Below, one piece after another: positions 7,626 to 16,454 of a stretch of 24,524 nucleotides of DNA (position 1 is its first letter; the number at the start of each line of letters is the position of its first letter). This stretch comes from a virus. Below the pieces are notes generated by a model. The model worked only from the letters and a program-made list of their open reading frames with translations, was not told the DNA's origin and did no database searches. Location of the stretch: IMG/VR virus record IMGVR_UViG_3300028045_000092, positions 1 through 24,524 of that record. One strand, written 5' to 3'. Position numbers and translations under genes: made by a program.

Positions 7626-9668
7626 ATGCGAGATAAAATTGAAGAACAAGAACAAAGATTGAAAAAGCTGGAAAGCAGATTTTCTGAATTAGGGTACGAC
7701 ATGACTGCTTTAGTTCAATCTGAGTTCAAGAAAAAATGGAAAATACCTTCTCAGTTTGAAACGCATTATGGAATGCTTACCGCTTTATGCATTGATACCA
7801 TTGATCCTTGGAAACAGAATAAAGTCAGATGGTTCAATCCCTTGTTTCATAGTCCTGATTTAACAGTAAAGGCTTTACCGTGGGCCTATCCTATATCTAG
7901 CATGGGAGGCTTTGATGATTGTGGATTAAATTGGGTTCCGCCTGCCGGTTCAACTCTTTGTATCATATTTGAAAATGGAGCAAGACAAACGCCATATTAT
8001 ATGGGCACAACGTGGCATAGAGACAGAGGTCCTGCGGGACAAGAAAAATTTAAATTCAACATTGATGAATACTTTAAAATACACCAAGGAAAAAGAGACG
8101 GATATCTAGCTGGAGCAAACGATGGGTCTCAAGTATTTCCCCAATGGAACACAGAAAGTTACAATGGTTTTGATATAGACTCAATTGTTGACTTCAATGA
8201 GGACCCAGAAGCTCAAAGAAAAATAACTTACCCCAACATATATGGATTTAAGACTCCTCAAAAACATATGATGAAGCTTGTGGATGGAGACTACAAGTGC
8301 AACCACAGATGGAAAAGAGTGGAATTATTATCGGGTTGTGGCAACTGGATGATTATGAAAGATGATCATTTGCATGATTGTGGCACATGGGCGCATCCTA
8401 ATTGTGGAGTAAGCGGTTCAGAACATGAGTGTGAAGATGAATTTGGGTCTCCAGTAGAACTTACGGAATGCGAGGGCGATACAAGTAATAGTTCAATTCT
8501 TGGCGGGCACCCAAGTACTTCTGACAACAAGTCAAACACAGGAAGTAACCCATATTTCAAACACGAGAGTGAATGCAGGCCGTATAAAGGACCACAAACC
8601 CCACAAAACAACAGATGCGAATTGCCACAAACAGGAGTGCAATTTTTATCAATATCTGGTCATAGTTTCGTAATGGATGATTCTGTCGAAGAGCCGAGCG
8701 GAGTTCCAGAGTGGAAAAGGAGTACGGAAGGATTTGATTTTGGATGTAATGACAAATATGTTGGAAAGACGTTTTGGGTGTCTGCGACTGGACACCGTAT
8801 CGAGATGTCAGATAAAGAGGAAGAAACAAACATAAGAGGCGAAGAAAATTACATAAAATTATTAAGCGCAAATGGAAACAGAATAGAACTTAACGACCAT
8901 ACAGAAGGAATAAAAGGGGATTCTGGATGTCCTCCAAATATAGCAGGAGAAAAACGTGGTATAACATTAGAAAGCACTAGTCGCCATCATATTATGATGA
9001 TTGATGAAGACAATGAACAATGTGGACCGGCCAGAAAAGAAGGCGGAACACCTATCAATCGTGCAAAAAAAGCCTTCGTCAGAATTAGAACTGGTTACGG
9101 TTTGGAAATGGTGATGGCAGATGATGACAGTCAAGAAGATACCGTAAAACAGTATGTTAGGATATATTGCCCGCAGAAAGACAACAATGAACGTGGTCCT
9201 CATATACTACACTTCCAAGAAAAACCATCTGGCCCTGGATTAGTTTTTCTAAGAGTAGGCGGAGATTATGTGTGCTCCACTTATGACAATCATATAACAG
9301 TCGTAGGAGATGTAGAAGATAATCCATCAAATAAAATTGTTATGGTATCAGACAACTATATAGAAATGACTGAAAACCTTTACATGAATGCTGCTGATTT
9401 TCACTTTTTCTGTGCGAATAAAGTAATAATTCTTGGTGCCGGTCTAGATTTGCCGCCGCTGTGCGCTGATGATAAAGGAGGATGTAACCTTTGTTTGTGG
9501 CCTGTTTTGGTATTAGCAGGAGGGGTTGTTAGAGCAAGTGATAGAGTTTTCGCCTCTGCATCTGCCGACGCACCTTGTCTTTCTATATTCCAAATGATGC
9601 CATTCCACAAATGTCCACCAATTCCTTCTTGTAGTTCGGCACAGGCAGCACATGGATCAGGCGCATAA
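7626..9668 (+). CDS. Central spike protein with gp5/VgrG-type OB fold
   Basis: Two starts are possible: GTG at 7620 and ATG at 7626. ATG is chosen because GGA near 7615 is better spaced from it. The protein is 680 residues. A charged helix (residues 1-25) is followed by an OB-fold segment: HYGMLTALCIDTIDPWKQNK, VRWFNPLF, then PPAGSTLCIIFENGARQTPY, as in T4 gp5 and VgrG. No lysozyme domain follows. The rest carries repeated strands of the type S-x-x-G-H-x-I-x-M-x-D (FLSISGHSFVMDD, FWVSATGHRIEMSD, IKLLSANGNRIELND, VRIRTGYGLEMVMAD), the pattern of the triple-stranded needle. About 23 cysteines are present by hand count, including a C-terminal cluster (C-A-D-D-K-G-G-C-N-L-C, later HKCPPIPSCSS). 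The protein would pierce the outer membrane at contraction. Confidence 0.8.
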   Translation: MRDKIEEQEQRLKKLESRFSELGYDMTALVQSEFKKKWKIPSQFETHYGMLTALCIDTIDPWKQNKVRWFNPLFHSPDLTVKALPWAYPISSMGGFDDCGLNWVPPAGSTLCIIFENGARQTPYYMGTTWHRDRGPAGQEKFKFNIDEYFKIHQGKRDGYLAGANDGSQVFPQWNTESYNGFDIDSIVDFNEDPEAQRKITYPNIYGFKTPQKHMMKLVDGDYKCNHRWKRVELLSGCGNWMIMKDDHLHDCGTWAHPNCGVSGSEHECEDEFGSPVELTECEGDTSNSSILGGHPSTSDNKSNTGSNPYFKHESECRPYKGPQTPQNNRCELPQTGVQFLSISGHSFVMDDSVEEPSGVPEWKRSTEGFDFGCNDKYVGKTFWVSATGHRIEMSDKEEETNIRGEENYIKLLSANGNRIELNDHTEGIKGDSGCPPNIAGEKRGITLESTSRHHIMMIDEDNEQCGPARKEGGTPINRAKKAFVRIRTGYGLEMVMADDDSQEDTVKQYVRIYCPQKDNNERGPHILHFQEKPSGPGLVFLRVGGDYVCSTYDNHITVVGDVEDNPSNKIVMVSDNYIEMTENLYMNAADFHFFCANKVIILGAGLDLPPLCADDKGGCNLCLWPVLVLAGGVVRASDRVFASASADAPCLSIFQMMPFHKCPPIPSCSSAQAAHGSGA

Positions 9669-9685
9669 TATAACATAGGAATAAT

Positions 9686-10120
9686 ATGACAAATAAATTT
9701 TTAGGAGCACCGTACCCAATAGTTAGTACAGCGAGAGGACTGCTTGCTACCCAAAGAGGAGTTGATCAAATTAAAGCAGATTTATTACAATTGCTTTTAA
9801 CAAACCCTGGGGAGAGGGTGATGCTTCCTGGTTTTGGAACTCCTCTTAGAGAAATTATATTTGAGCCGAATGACGCTACATCTAGCGAACAAGTGAGAGA
9901 CATGATAATTAATTCCATAAGAACTTGGGAGCCAAGAATAACTATAGAACAGATTGATGTATCAACTCAAGCAGATCAAGAATCTCTTCATGAGGATGAT
10001 TCGCTTGAAGATATAGGTCATATAATGATTGTAAGAATATTATTTTTTGATCCAGAAAACATATCAGAAGTCCAAGAGTTAAAATTAGAAGTACCACTAG
10101 CAGGAGTGACAGGAGAATAA
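9686..10120 (+). CDS. Baseplate wedge protein, gp25/gpW family
   Basis: This 144-residue protein starts at ATG 9686, with AGGAA at 9677-9681. It shows the full gp25-like signature: an N-terminal strand with a GVDQIKADLLQLLLTNPGER helix and turn, then VMLPGFGTPLREIIFEPND, and an -R-x-W-E-P-R-I-x-I- strand near residue 87. Length and motif order are those of T4 gp25 and P2 gpW. In the wedge it binds the sheath initiator position and nucleates sheath polymerisation. It sits between spike and gpJ-like genes as in P2 (V-W-J-I) and Mu. It contains no cysteine, unlike the hub and spike. Family assignment is secure. Confidence 0.93.
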   Translation: MTNKFLGAPYPIVSTARGLLATQRGVDQIKADLLQLLLTNPGERVMLPGFGTPLREIIFEPNDATSSEQVRDMIINSIRTWEPRITIEQIDVSTQADQESLHEDDSLEDIGHIMIVRILFFDPENISEVQELKLEVPLAGVTGE

Positions 10121-10121
10121 A

Positions 10122-11696
10122 ATGTCTAACAATTGCCCTATTCAAGTAAATCCATATGATCAATCAGGTTTGTCAAAAAGTTCTCCTGTATCTAATTTAA
10201 ATTATACTAATCAAGATTTTTATTCTATGAAAACCAGATTGGTTAATTTCATAAATGAAAGATTTGGAGAGGACGGATCACAGATCCCCGAAGCATTTAA
10301 TGATTTTGTTGAATCTGATTTGGCAATCATGTTAATTGAAAATTGGGCGTTCTTAGCAGATACTTTATCTTTCAAGATGGATCAAATAACAAATGAATTG
10401 TTTATAGACACCGTCAACGAAATTGAAAACGCTTTTAGGCTATCTAGATTAGTTGGATTTAAACCACAACCCCCAATAGCCTCTAGATCGCTGTGGAGTG
10501 TAGAAACAAACAACCCAATCACAACAGACATTTCAATAGAAACTCCTGTTAACATTGATTTAGTTTCTGATGGTCAGAGTATAACAATAGAACTGTTTGC
10601 CGCAGATTCAAACAATTTACCTAAATTCGGTGAAGACATTATAATTCCGTCCGGTAGTACGTTAAACCAAAATATAATAGGATTAGAAGGTAGAACATCC
10701 ACAAACACGTTCGTCGGAACGGGCGAAATAGGACAAGCAGTAGAGTTGTCAAGATTTCCTGTAATATATGATTCCATAGTGGTGCAAGTTGATGGATTTA
10801 CATGGGAAAGGGTTGACTACTTTACAGATTCTAATCCAAGAAGAGAGTATAGAGTAGAGTTCAACTCTGCTTATCAGGGTTTTATAATTTTTGGGAATAA
10901 TAGAGCGGGACTCATTCCTTCCAACGGTTCTTCTATATCTGTCACATACAGAGTTGGAGGCGGGAGTATTGGAAATATTGTTACAAACTTTGTGGAAAAA
11001 CAAAAACAAGTAATAGTGGCAGGATTGGGATTCAACGTCCCTATAACTTACAGAAATTACACCAAAGGAGAATTTGGATATAACGGAGACACAATAGAAG
11101 ATATTAGAAGAAAACTTCCTGTTTGGATATCCACACAAAACAGAGCAGTTTCGGGAAATGATTACAAGATATTGGCAGATCAATTTTCGACTCCTTACCA
11201 TGGGCAAATTGGAAAATCAACAGCGGTTTTAAGAAATCATGGATGTGCTGCAAACATAATAGATCTGTATGTTTTAGCAAAAAATGGGGAAGATGGACTT
11301 GTCGAGGCTGGTAATGAATTAAAAGTAGGACTAAATAATGAGTTAAACGATAAAAAAATGTTGACAGATTTTGTTTGCGTAAGAGACGGAGAAGTTACTT
11401 ACGTAGATGTAGTTGTTGACATTACTATGGATAGTTTTTACAAAAAGTTTGAGCAAGAGTTTAGTGTAAATATTGACAATAAAATAAATGAATTCTTCTC
11501 TATAAATAACTGGGATTATGGAAAATCTTTAAAAGATACTGAATTGATTAAGTATTTATCGTCATTCAAAGAAATAAGTGATATAAGTATTTCCTTTACA
11601 ACGGATGATCCTGACAATTCGGGAAGCATGGTTACCGCAAGTTTTTATCAAATAATAAGACCTGATCAAGTAAACGTTTTATACGTTTACGAATAG
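10122..11696 (+). CDS. Baseplate wedge protein J (gp6-like)
   Basis: This 524-residue protein has its ATG 1 base after the previous stop; AGGAGA at 10111-10116 lies inside the previous gene. The N-terminal part has the gpJ/gp6 signature: NYTNQDFYSMKTRLVNFINE, then ESDLAIMLIENWAFLADTLS with DQITNELFIDTVN and R-L-x-R-L-V-G-F-K-P. The middle carries YRVEFNSAYQGFIIFGNNRAG and a GGGSIGNI turn. Next comes RRKLPVWISTQNRAVSGNDY, the conserved transition into the C-terminal dimerisation part. In contractile tails this protein forms the iris ring of the wedges and drives baseplate expansion. P2 gpJ is shorter (about 300 residues), T4 gp6 longer, so this one is in between. Confidence 0.9.
   Translation: MSNNCPIQVNPYDQSGLSKSSPVSNLNYTNQDFYSMKTRLVNFINERFGEDGSQIPEAFNDFVESDLAIMLIENWAFLADTLSFKMDQITNELFIDTVNEIENAFRLSRLVGFKPQPPIASRSLWSVETNNPITTDISIETPVNIDLVSDGQSITIELFAADSNNLPKFGEDIIIPSGSTLNQNIIGLEGRTSTNTFVGTGEIGQAVELSRFPVIYDSIVVQVDGFTWERVDYFTDSNPRREYRVEFNSAYQGFIIFGNNRAGLIPSNGSSISVTYRVGGGSIGNIVTNFVEKQKQVIVAGLGFNVPITYRNYTKGEFGYNGDTIEDIRRKLPVWISTQNRAVSGNDYKILADQFSTPYHGQIGKSTAVLRNHGCAANIIDLYVLAKNGEDGLVEAGNELKVGLNNELNDKKMLTDFVCVRDGEVTYVDVVVDITMDSFYKKFEQEFSVNIDNKINEFFSINNWDYGKSLKDTELIKYLSSFKEISDISISFTTDDPDNSGSMVTASFYQIIRPDQVNVLYVYE
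11501..11508 (+). promoter_or_regulatory. Exact match to T4 late promoter element inside the gpJ-like gene
   Basis: TATAAATA occurs on the + strand within codons for S-I-N-N, about 195 bases before the start of the next gene. It is an exact octamer match, but a few such matches are expected by chance in AT-rich DNA of this length and it lies in coding sequence. Confidence 0.2.
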
Positions 11697-11699
11697 GAG
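11695..11699 (+). promoter_or_regulatory. Ribosome binding site deciding a TTG start
   Basis: AGGAG overlaps the TAG stop (11694-11696) of the gpJ-like gene and is 5 bases before TTG at 11705. No ATG in the right frame lies close by, so the TTG is taken as the start of the next gene. Confidence 0.7.
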
Positions 11700-11704
11700 C
11701 CAAA

Positions 11705-14700
11705 TTGGGCATTAAAAGAATAACAGAAAATCCTACTATAGCGGATACAATAATATTCGACATATTGACTCCTAACGAAGTCATAAGTGGTATAGAATTA
11801 GACTCCGAAAGTCCAAATCAGCCAGAGTGCTTTGAAGCAGACCCTTTTAAAGTAGATGATGTAAAGATATTTTACATAGAAAGAGACTTCACAGGGGAAA
11901 ACATAGGAGAGACAGAAATTTCTTTGCCTGATTTGACGCTGCAACAGCAATTAGAGGCTGCAAAATCAACCGCATGTGATAGTCCTACAGAAGAAAATAT
12001 AGCAACCTTACAAAGAATTAAAAATGAATTTGATTTAAATTCAAAAAAAGAAATTATCAGATATAAGGACGCAGTATCCGTAGGTGCTTTTGGAAACGGC
12101 GATACATATCCGGCTTGGTTGTCCACTGATCAAGATAATGCAATACTAAATCATATTGTCTTAGACAGCAATGGCAACACTCAGTACGGTCACTTTGAAC
12201 TAGAGTGGGACCCCCTAGGCATGCGGGAGGGGGATTATTTTATATGTTGGACTTGGACTCCCTTACCGGCTGGGGACAAATTCAGTGCTCATCAGTTCTT
12301 TAGATTGGGAGGCTCCACCCAACTAACAACTTCAATACCAACTCACTTCACCAACCCAGACAAGTACAGCACGCTTTTAGATAGATACACTCCAGAAATG
12401 TATAAGGTTGGAATTTCCAACAATGACGTTACTAAGTATGTAATTGATAGATTAAACCATTCTGTAGCAGATGGATTTACTGTACTAGAAGATTTGACAA
12501 ATCAAATAGTTGATATAATTGATGCAAATGCAACGCATGAATCAATATTGCAATTATTGGGTAATACATTCAACCTTAAACTAAGAACCAATGACCCCAC
12601 GTTGTGGAGAAGGCAAATTAAAAATGCAGTTCCTTTATTCAAACAAAAAGGAACTTTGCCAGGGTTAACATCAGCATTATCAGCAGCGGGCATTGCATTG
12701 TCTAAATTTACTGAGATGTGGCAAGTTGTTTCTCCATATACTTTTCAAGAAGCTTTTGATGTAGAGGACGAAGAAGATCTTGATTTCACCCTTTCTAAAA
12801 ACGCCATTCTACCAGTAGATCCATTGAACTTTGAATTATTTTACAGAGGAGTTGAAGACTTAGAATGGACAGAATTAAGTGGACCCACAGATTATGTAAA
12901 TTTATCTGAGGTAGGTGGAAAAACAATAATGACTTGGGTTGGAAGCGAACTTTCAGTAAGTCCAATAATTCTAGAAGAAGGAGATTCGATTAGAGTCATA
13001 TACGAAGTAGTCGAAGTCCCAAACCCTACGCAGCAAACAATAGAAGAGTACATAAGAACGTTGCCCCTTTCGGATCTAAGAGATGATAGAGATCAAAATT
13101 TCCCTTTAAAGAATTGGAATGTTAGACTCATAGAAGAAGACGATGCTTTGTTTGACGTAATTATTCCAACAAGGCATCCTTTTGTGGAAGAATTAGTATT
13201 TGGTAAAATTAGAACTGAATTTCCTTATTCAGAAAATGTTTACAACATGGAAGAATACAATGGAAGCAGAAGAAATTCAACCAATCCTTGTGATATAGAC
13301 AGGGGATTCCTAGATGCTTGTTCATCTTGCAAAAGTAGTAAATACAATGTTGACTTGGAAATTGAAGATCTATCAAACAGAAGAATATTAGAAGCAGAAG
13401 AAGTTTTGAGAGAGCACACTCCTTTTCATAATATTTTGCACTCTATGACATTGACAGGCACTCAAAACGACTTTGTTCAATCACCTGTTGAAACTTTAGA
13501 AGGACTATTGACCATTAGTGGACAAGAAATAGCAGTCGTAGACCCTCCCCAGACAATATTCAGCAGAACCATGACAAATACATCTCAAATAAAAAGAAAT
13601 GCTTTGGCGTCAGTTTCAACAGTTGTAAGTAGTGCCTCTGGCACCGGAAGCAATCAAAGTGTAGTTTTATTCGCCCCAGACTTCAGGATGGACAGAATAC
13701 CTTTGTCAGATGACTCTTCTTTAACTTACTTAGAAATACTTTCTCCTCACGCTCATGCTGGAAGCTACACAGTTCAAAACCCCACAAAAAATCATTTAGA
13801 AGTAAACGGAGTGACTGAACCTATAACTCAATCTTCCTTCACATTTAGGCTTTCAAATGAGGCGGTCAAAAAGACATCGACAGACATAACACAAGATGAT
13901 TTATTTGTGTTCTCAGATGAATCTCTTTCATACAGTAATTACAATGTAAAAAGCCAATGGGATGTAGATAACGATTCGGAATATTCAGGAGGAGCTTGGA
14001 AAGTTTCAATTTCAACTTATTCAGATGTCTATGACATATTGGAAGTCCTACCCAATGGAAGTCTCGTATTAAACGATCCAAGTGCTACTTTACCAACAGT
14101 CGCAACCAACGGCATTATTTACAATCTTTTAAACGACTCTTCTGAAACAATTACATCTAGTACTAGCGGATCACTAATTGTCAACAGGCGAGGAAGAGTT
14201 GACTTGGGAACCGCTGGAAGCATGTTAATCCGTGGATCATCGACGACATCGTTAGATGATGTAAGAAACGTTTTAGAGATAGGTTATTTCATGCTCTACT
14301 CTGGAACTCAGTACTTTGTAAGCGGATTTGCAACAGGAGAAACTAAACAATTCTATATCGATGGATATTCAGGAGGAACAGTATCGGGAGTTTCTGTAAC
14401 CGTTTATCAGAGAATAGCGAGCAATGAATATGGAGTCTTACACCTAAAAGGCTTGGAACTGACGACTCTAGTAGATCACGAGACAGGTTTGGGGATTTTA
14501 AATGGGGCAAATGCTCCTGCTGACGAAAATGATATTTTGGAAGACGATTTATTTAAGGAAAATTTCTTGGTGTTGATAAATTCTGAGTATTTTGCAATTT
14601 CTGAAATTGATGGCACTACAATAACCTTGTCAGGTCCCCAAAATGATTGGAATACAACAGGTACTGCTGTAACTTACGATATTTTAAAATATTCTAAGTT

Positions 14701-14968
14701 AACAGGCACAACCGTAAATCCGCCAACGGGGTACAGATACGACCCAGTGGCAGACATACCTGAAAGAGAATACCCGCCTGTTCCAGGATATGCATTTGAA
14801 TTTTTAGACAGAAGAGGAAATGAAGTGATTGAGATAAATACTGAGAATGCGATGCCAATGATGGCAATGTCTGCTTTGTTGAATGCAGGCAGAAATGATG
14901 ATATTATGGAAACAGTTGGTCAAGAAGAAAAGATTACATTCAGTGTTGAATGGAAGGAGGAAGAATGA
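11705..14968 (+). CDS. Large tail protein with embedded P2 gpI-like domain
   Basis: This 1087-residue protein uses a TTG start supported by AGGAG 5 bases upstream. Residues about 250-345 (VADGFTVLEDLTNQIVDIID, later W-R-R-Q-I-K-N-A-V-P-L-F-K-Q-K-G-T-L-P-G-L-T-S-A-L) match the helical region of P2 gpI-type tail proteins, including the basic residues and K-G-T-x-x-G turn. P2 gpI itself is under 200 residues, so about 240 residues before and more than 700 after are extra. The C-terminal part looks like successive beta-rich domains (serine/threonine-rich, with short GTTVNPPTGYRY and PEREYPPVPGYAFEFL segments). Position after gpJ agrees. In contractile tails the gpI/gp7 protein ties wedges together and bears fibres. 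Whether the extra domains are wedge scaffold or fibre-attachment parts is not visible. Confidence 0.7.
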   Translation: MGIKRITENPTIADTIIFDILTPNEVISGIELDSESPNQPECFEADPFKVDDVKIFYIERDFTGENIGETEISLPDLTLQQQLEAAKSTACDSPTEENIATLQRIKNEFDLNSKKEIIRYKDAVSVGAFGNGDTYPAWLSTDQDNAILNHIVLDSNGNTQYGHFELEWDPLGMREGDYFICWTWTPLPAGDKFSAHQFFRLGGSTQLTTSIPTHFTNPDKYSTLLDRYTPEMYKVGISNNDVTKYVIDRLNHSVADGFTVLEDLTNQIVDIIDANATHESILQLLGNTFNLKLRTNDPTLWRRQIKNAVPLFKQKGTLPGLTSALSAAGIALSKFTEMWQVVSPYTFQEAFDVEDEEDLDFTLSKNAILPVDPLNFELFYRGVEDLEWTELSGPTDYVNLSEVGGKTIMTWVGSELSVSPIILEEGDSIRVIYEVVEVPNPTQQTIEEYIRTLPLSDLRDDRDQNFPLKNWNVRLIEEDDALFDVIIPTRHPFVEELVFGKIRTEFPYSENVYNMEEYNGSRRNSTNPCDIDRGFLDACSSCKSSKYNVDLEIEDLSNRRILEAEEVLREHTPFHNILHSMTLTGTQNDFVQSPVETLEGLLTISGQEIAVVDPPQTIFSRTMTNTSQIKRNALASVSTVVSSASGTGSNQSVVLFAPDFRMDRIPLSDDSSLTYLEILSPHAHAGSYTVQNPTKNHLEVNGVTEPITQSSFTFRLSNEAVKKTSTDITQDDLFVFSDESLSYSNYNVKSQWDVDNDSEYSGGAWKVSISTYSDVYDILEVLPNGSLVLNDPSATLPTVATNGIIYNLLNDSSETITSSTSGSLIVNRRGRVDLGTAGSMLIRGSSTTSLDDVRNVLEIGYFMLYSGTQYFVSGFATGETKQFYIDGYSGGTVSGVSVTVYQRIASNEYGVLHLKGLELTTLVDHETGLGILNGANAPADENDILEDDLFKENFLVLINSEYFAISEIDGTTITLSGPQNDWNTTGTAVTYDILKYSKLTGTTVNPPTGYRYDPVADIPEREYPPVPGYAFEFLDRRGNEVIEINTENAMPMMAMSALLNAGRNDDIMETVGQEEKITFSVEWKEEE
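14954..14960 (+). promoter_or_regulatory. Strong ribosome binding site overlapping the previous gene
   Basis: AAGGAGG sits in the last codons of the gpI-like gene, 4 bases before ATG 14965 and 7 before ATG 14968. It rules out the longer frame start at ATG 14950, which would put the site inside the new coding region. Confidence 0.85.
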
Positions 14969-15450
14969 TGTTGAGTGATAATGTGAGTGCTATCAAGCCT
15001 GTAGGCGAAATAGAAATTATAATTAACTACAATGACGGAAGAGAAGAAGAAAGATTTATTCACAACACAGTTCTTCGAAAAGGAAGAGAAGCTTTAGCGG
15101 CTAGTTTAGCGAACGAAATAGGAGACGCTTTTGACTTCTATATAAACAACATGCTGTTTGGTGATGGCGGAACAAACTCAGGAGTTCCAAAACATGTCAA
15201 CAGTGAAAGAAATGGTTTGTTTGGTATAACCAGATCAACAAAAAGCATAATTGCAACCATCGATCCTAATACCCCTTCTCAAGTTGTGTTTACAAGCATT
15301 CTTGGATTTGATGACGCAAACGGATACACAATAAATGAGATGGCTCTACAAATGAATACGGGCGATTTTTATAGCATGGCAACATTCGCTGACTTAGGGA
15401 AAACCTCATCTATGCAAATCACTTGGAATTGGCGTTTAAGCTTCGTTTAA
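14965..15450 (+). CDS. Phage tail structural protein, unknown subfamily
   Basis: This 161-residue protein overlaps the previous gene through ATGA (start 14965, previous stop 14966-14968), so translation is probably coupled; ATG 14968 is equally possible. It opens with a beta hairpin (VGEIEIIINYNDGREEERFI), then a helix (RKGREALAASLANEIGDAFD), then a glycine-rich loop (LFGDGGTNSGVPKHV), and ends with strands INEMALQM, FYSMATFADLGKTS and ITWNWRLSF. An N-E-x-A-L strand followed by a K-T-S-x-x-x-x-x-W-x-x-x-F end is common in small baseplate- or fibre-associated phage proteins. I infer a baseplate or fibre-connector role from this and from its location right after the gpI-like gene. No named family is recognised with certainty. 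Confidence 0.6.
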   Translation: MMLSDNVSAIKPVGEIEIIINYNDGREEERFIHNTVLRKGREALAASLANEIGDAFDFYINNMLFGDGGTNSGVPKHVNSERNGLFGITRSTKSIIATIDPNTPSQVVFTSILGFDDANGYTINEMALQMNTGDFYSMATFADLGKTSSMQITWNWRLSFV

Positions 15451-15452
15451 AA

Positions 15453-16454
15453 ATGTTTGATAAAATTATGAAAATATTGACAATAACAGAAGAAGTTGAT
15501 TCAATAGACAACTACAGAGCGTCTGGTCCTTTGTTTGAACTTGGTAAATCCGATGGGTATGAGGTGGACATAGCATCGAGAAATTTTGCATATTCTAAAA
15601 TTTTCAGAAAATATGATATATTTTATCTTCAAAGGCCAAGATCTATAGATTTAGAGACTGCTTGTTTAGCGAAAAAATTTGGATTGAAACTGGTCGTAGA
15701 CTATGATGACGACTTGTTTAATGTACCAGTTCACAATCCTGCACATTTAGGATTGCACTCGGAAGAGATAGATTGCATGAGGGATGTAATATGTGCATCC
15801 GATTTAGTGACAGTTAGCACTAAATCTTTAAAGGATGAAATAGAAGGCCAAACCATGCACAAAAATGTGCAAATTGTTCCAAATTCGCTGAATGATTCTA
15901 TTTTTGAACTAGGAGAAAAACAAAATTTTAATAAAGTAATTGTATGGCGTGGATCAAATACTCATGCAAAAGACCTCTATTCAGTTAAAGATGGACTCAA
16001 TAAAATAATAAAAGAAAGATCTGATTGGACGTTTGTGTTCATGTACTATTTCCCTTTTTTCATTGAAAAGGAAAAGAATGTAATCTATACAGATTGGATC
16101 AGTCCCTTTTATAACTACATGAACCAATTAAAATCTACTTATCCCGGAATAGTGATCCACCCGCTTACAGAAAATAAATTCAACAAGTCAAAAAGCAACA
16201 TAGCTTGGATAGAGGCTACACACGCTGGGGCAGCGTGTGTAGCTCCTGACCTACCGGAATGGAAGCAGCCAGGCATTGCGAACTATGAATCTGACAATGG
16301 GCAAGATTTCTATTTGAAAATAAAAGATCTTATGGAAAAAATAGATGATCGTGAAGACACAGGTTTTGAAGATAGTAAAAAGTTTATTGAAAGCAATTTA
16401 ATTTTAAGTAAAGTTAACTTAAAAAGAAAAGAATTGTATGAGAAGTTGCTTTAA
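15453..16454 (+). CDS. Glycosyltransferase-like protein, GT-B fold (group 1 type)
   Basis: The frame could begin at TTG 15423, ATG 15453 or ATG 15468; ATG 15453, 2 bases after the previous stop, is chosen, though MKILTITEE from 15468 looks like the first strand of the fold. No clear ribosome binding site is seen for any of them. From 15453 the protein is 333 residues. Features: first Rossmann strand with an NYRASGPL loop; KLVVDYDDDLFNVP (about residue 80-92), common in phage glycosyltransferases; the inter-domain motif VIVWRGSNTHAKDL (about 172-184); and near residue 256 SKSNIAWIEATHAGAACVAP, where the E-A-x-x-x-G-A-x-x-V-A-P pattern is the donor-binding region of group 1 transferases. Donor and acceptor are unknown; targets could be virion proteins, phage DNA or host surface glycans. 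Confidence 0.75.
   Translation: MFDKIMKILTITEEVDSIDNYRASGPLFELGKSDGYEVDIASRNFAYSKIFRKYDIFYLQRPRSIDLETACLAKKFGLKLVVDYDDDLFNVPVHNPAHLGLHSEEIDCMRDVICASDLVTVSTKSLKDEIEGQTMHKNVQIVPNSLNDSIFELGEKQNFNKVIVWRGSNTHAKDLYSVKDGLNKIIKERSDWTFVFMYYFPFFIEKEKNVIYTDWISPFYNYMNQLKSTYPGIVIHPLTENKFNKSKSNIAWIEATHAGAACVAPDLPEWKQPGIANYESDNGQDFYLKIKDLMEKIDDREDTGFEDSKKFIESNLILSKVNLKRKELYEKLL
16215..16243 (+). repeat. Perfect 12-bp inverted repeat with 5-base loop inside the GT-B gene
   Basis: GCTACACACGCT (16215-16226), loop GGGGC, AGCGTGTGTAGC (16232-16243). It is GC-rich against an AT-rich background and lies in codons of the donor-binding motif. No T run follows, so it is not a standard terminator. Confidence 0.9.

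Noticed and set aside
12211-12233. CCCCCT / AGGGGG short inverted repeat as a terminator
   Set aside because: Only 6 bp with an 11-base loop, in the middle of the gpI-like gene, and only a weak T-rich stretch follows.
14950-14964. Longer N-terminus (MEGGR) for the tail protein after the gpI-like gene
   Set aside because: The codons for GGR are themselves the AAGGAGG ribosome binding site for ATG 14965/14968.
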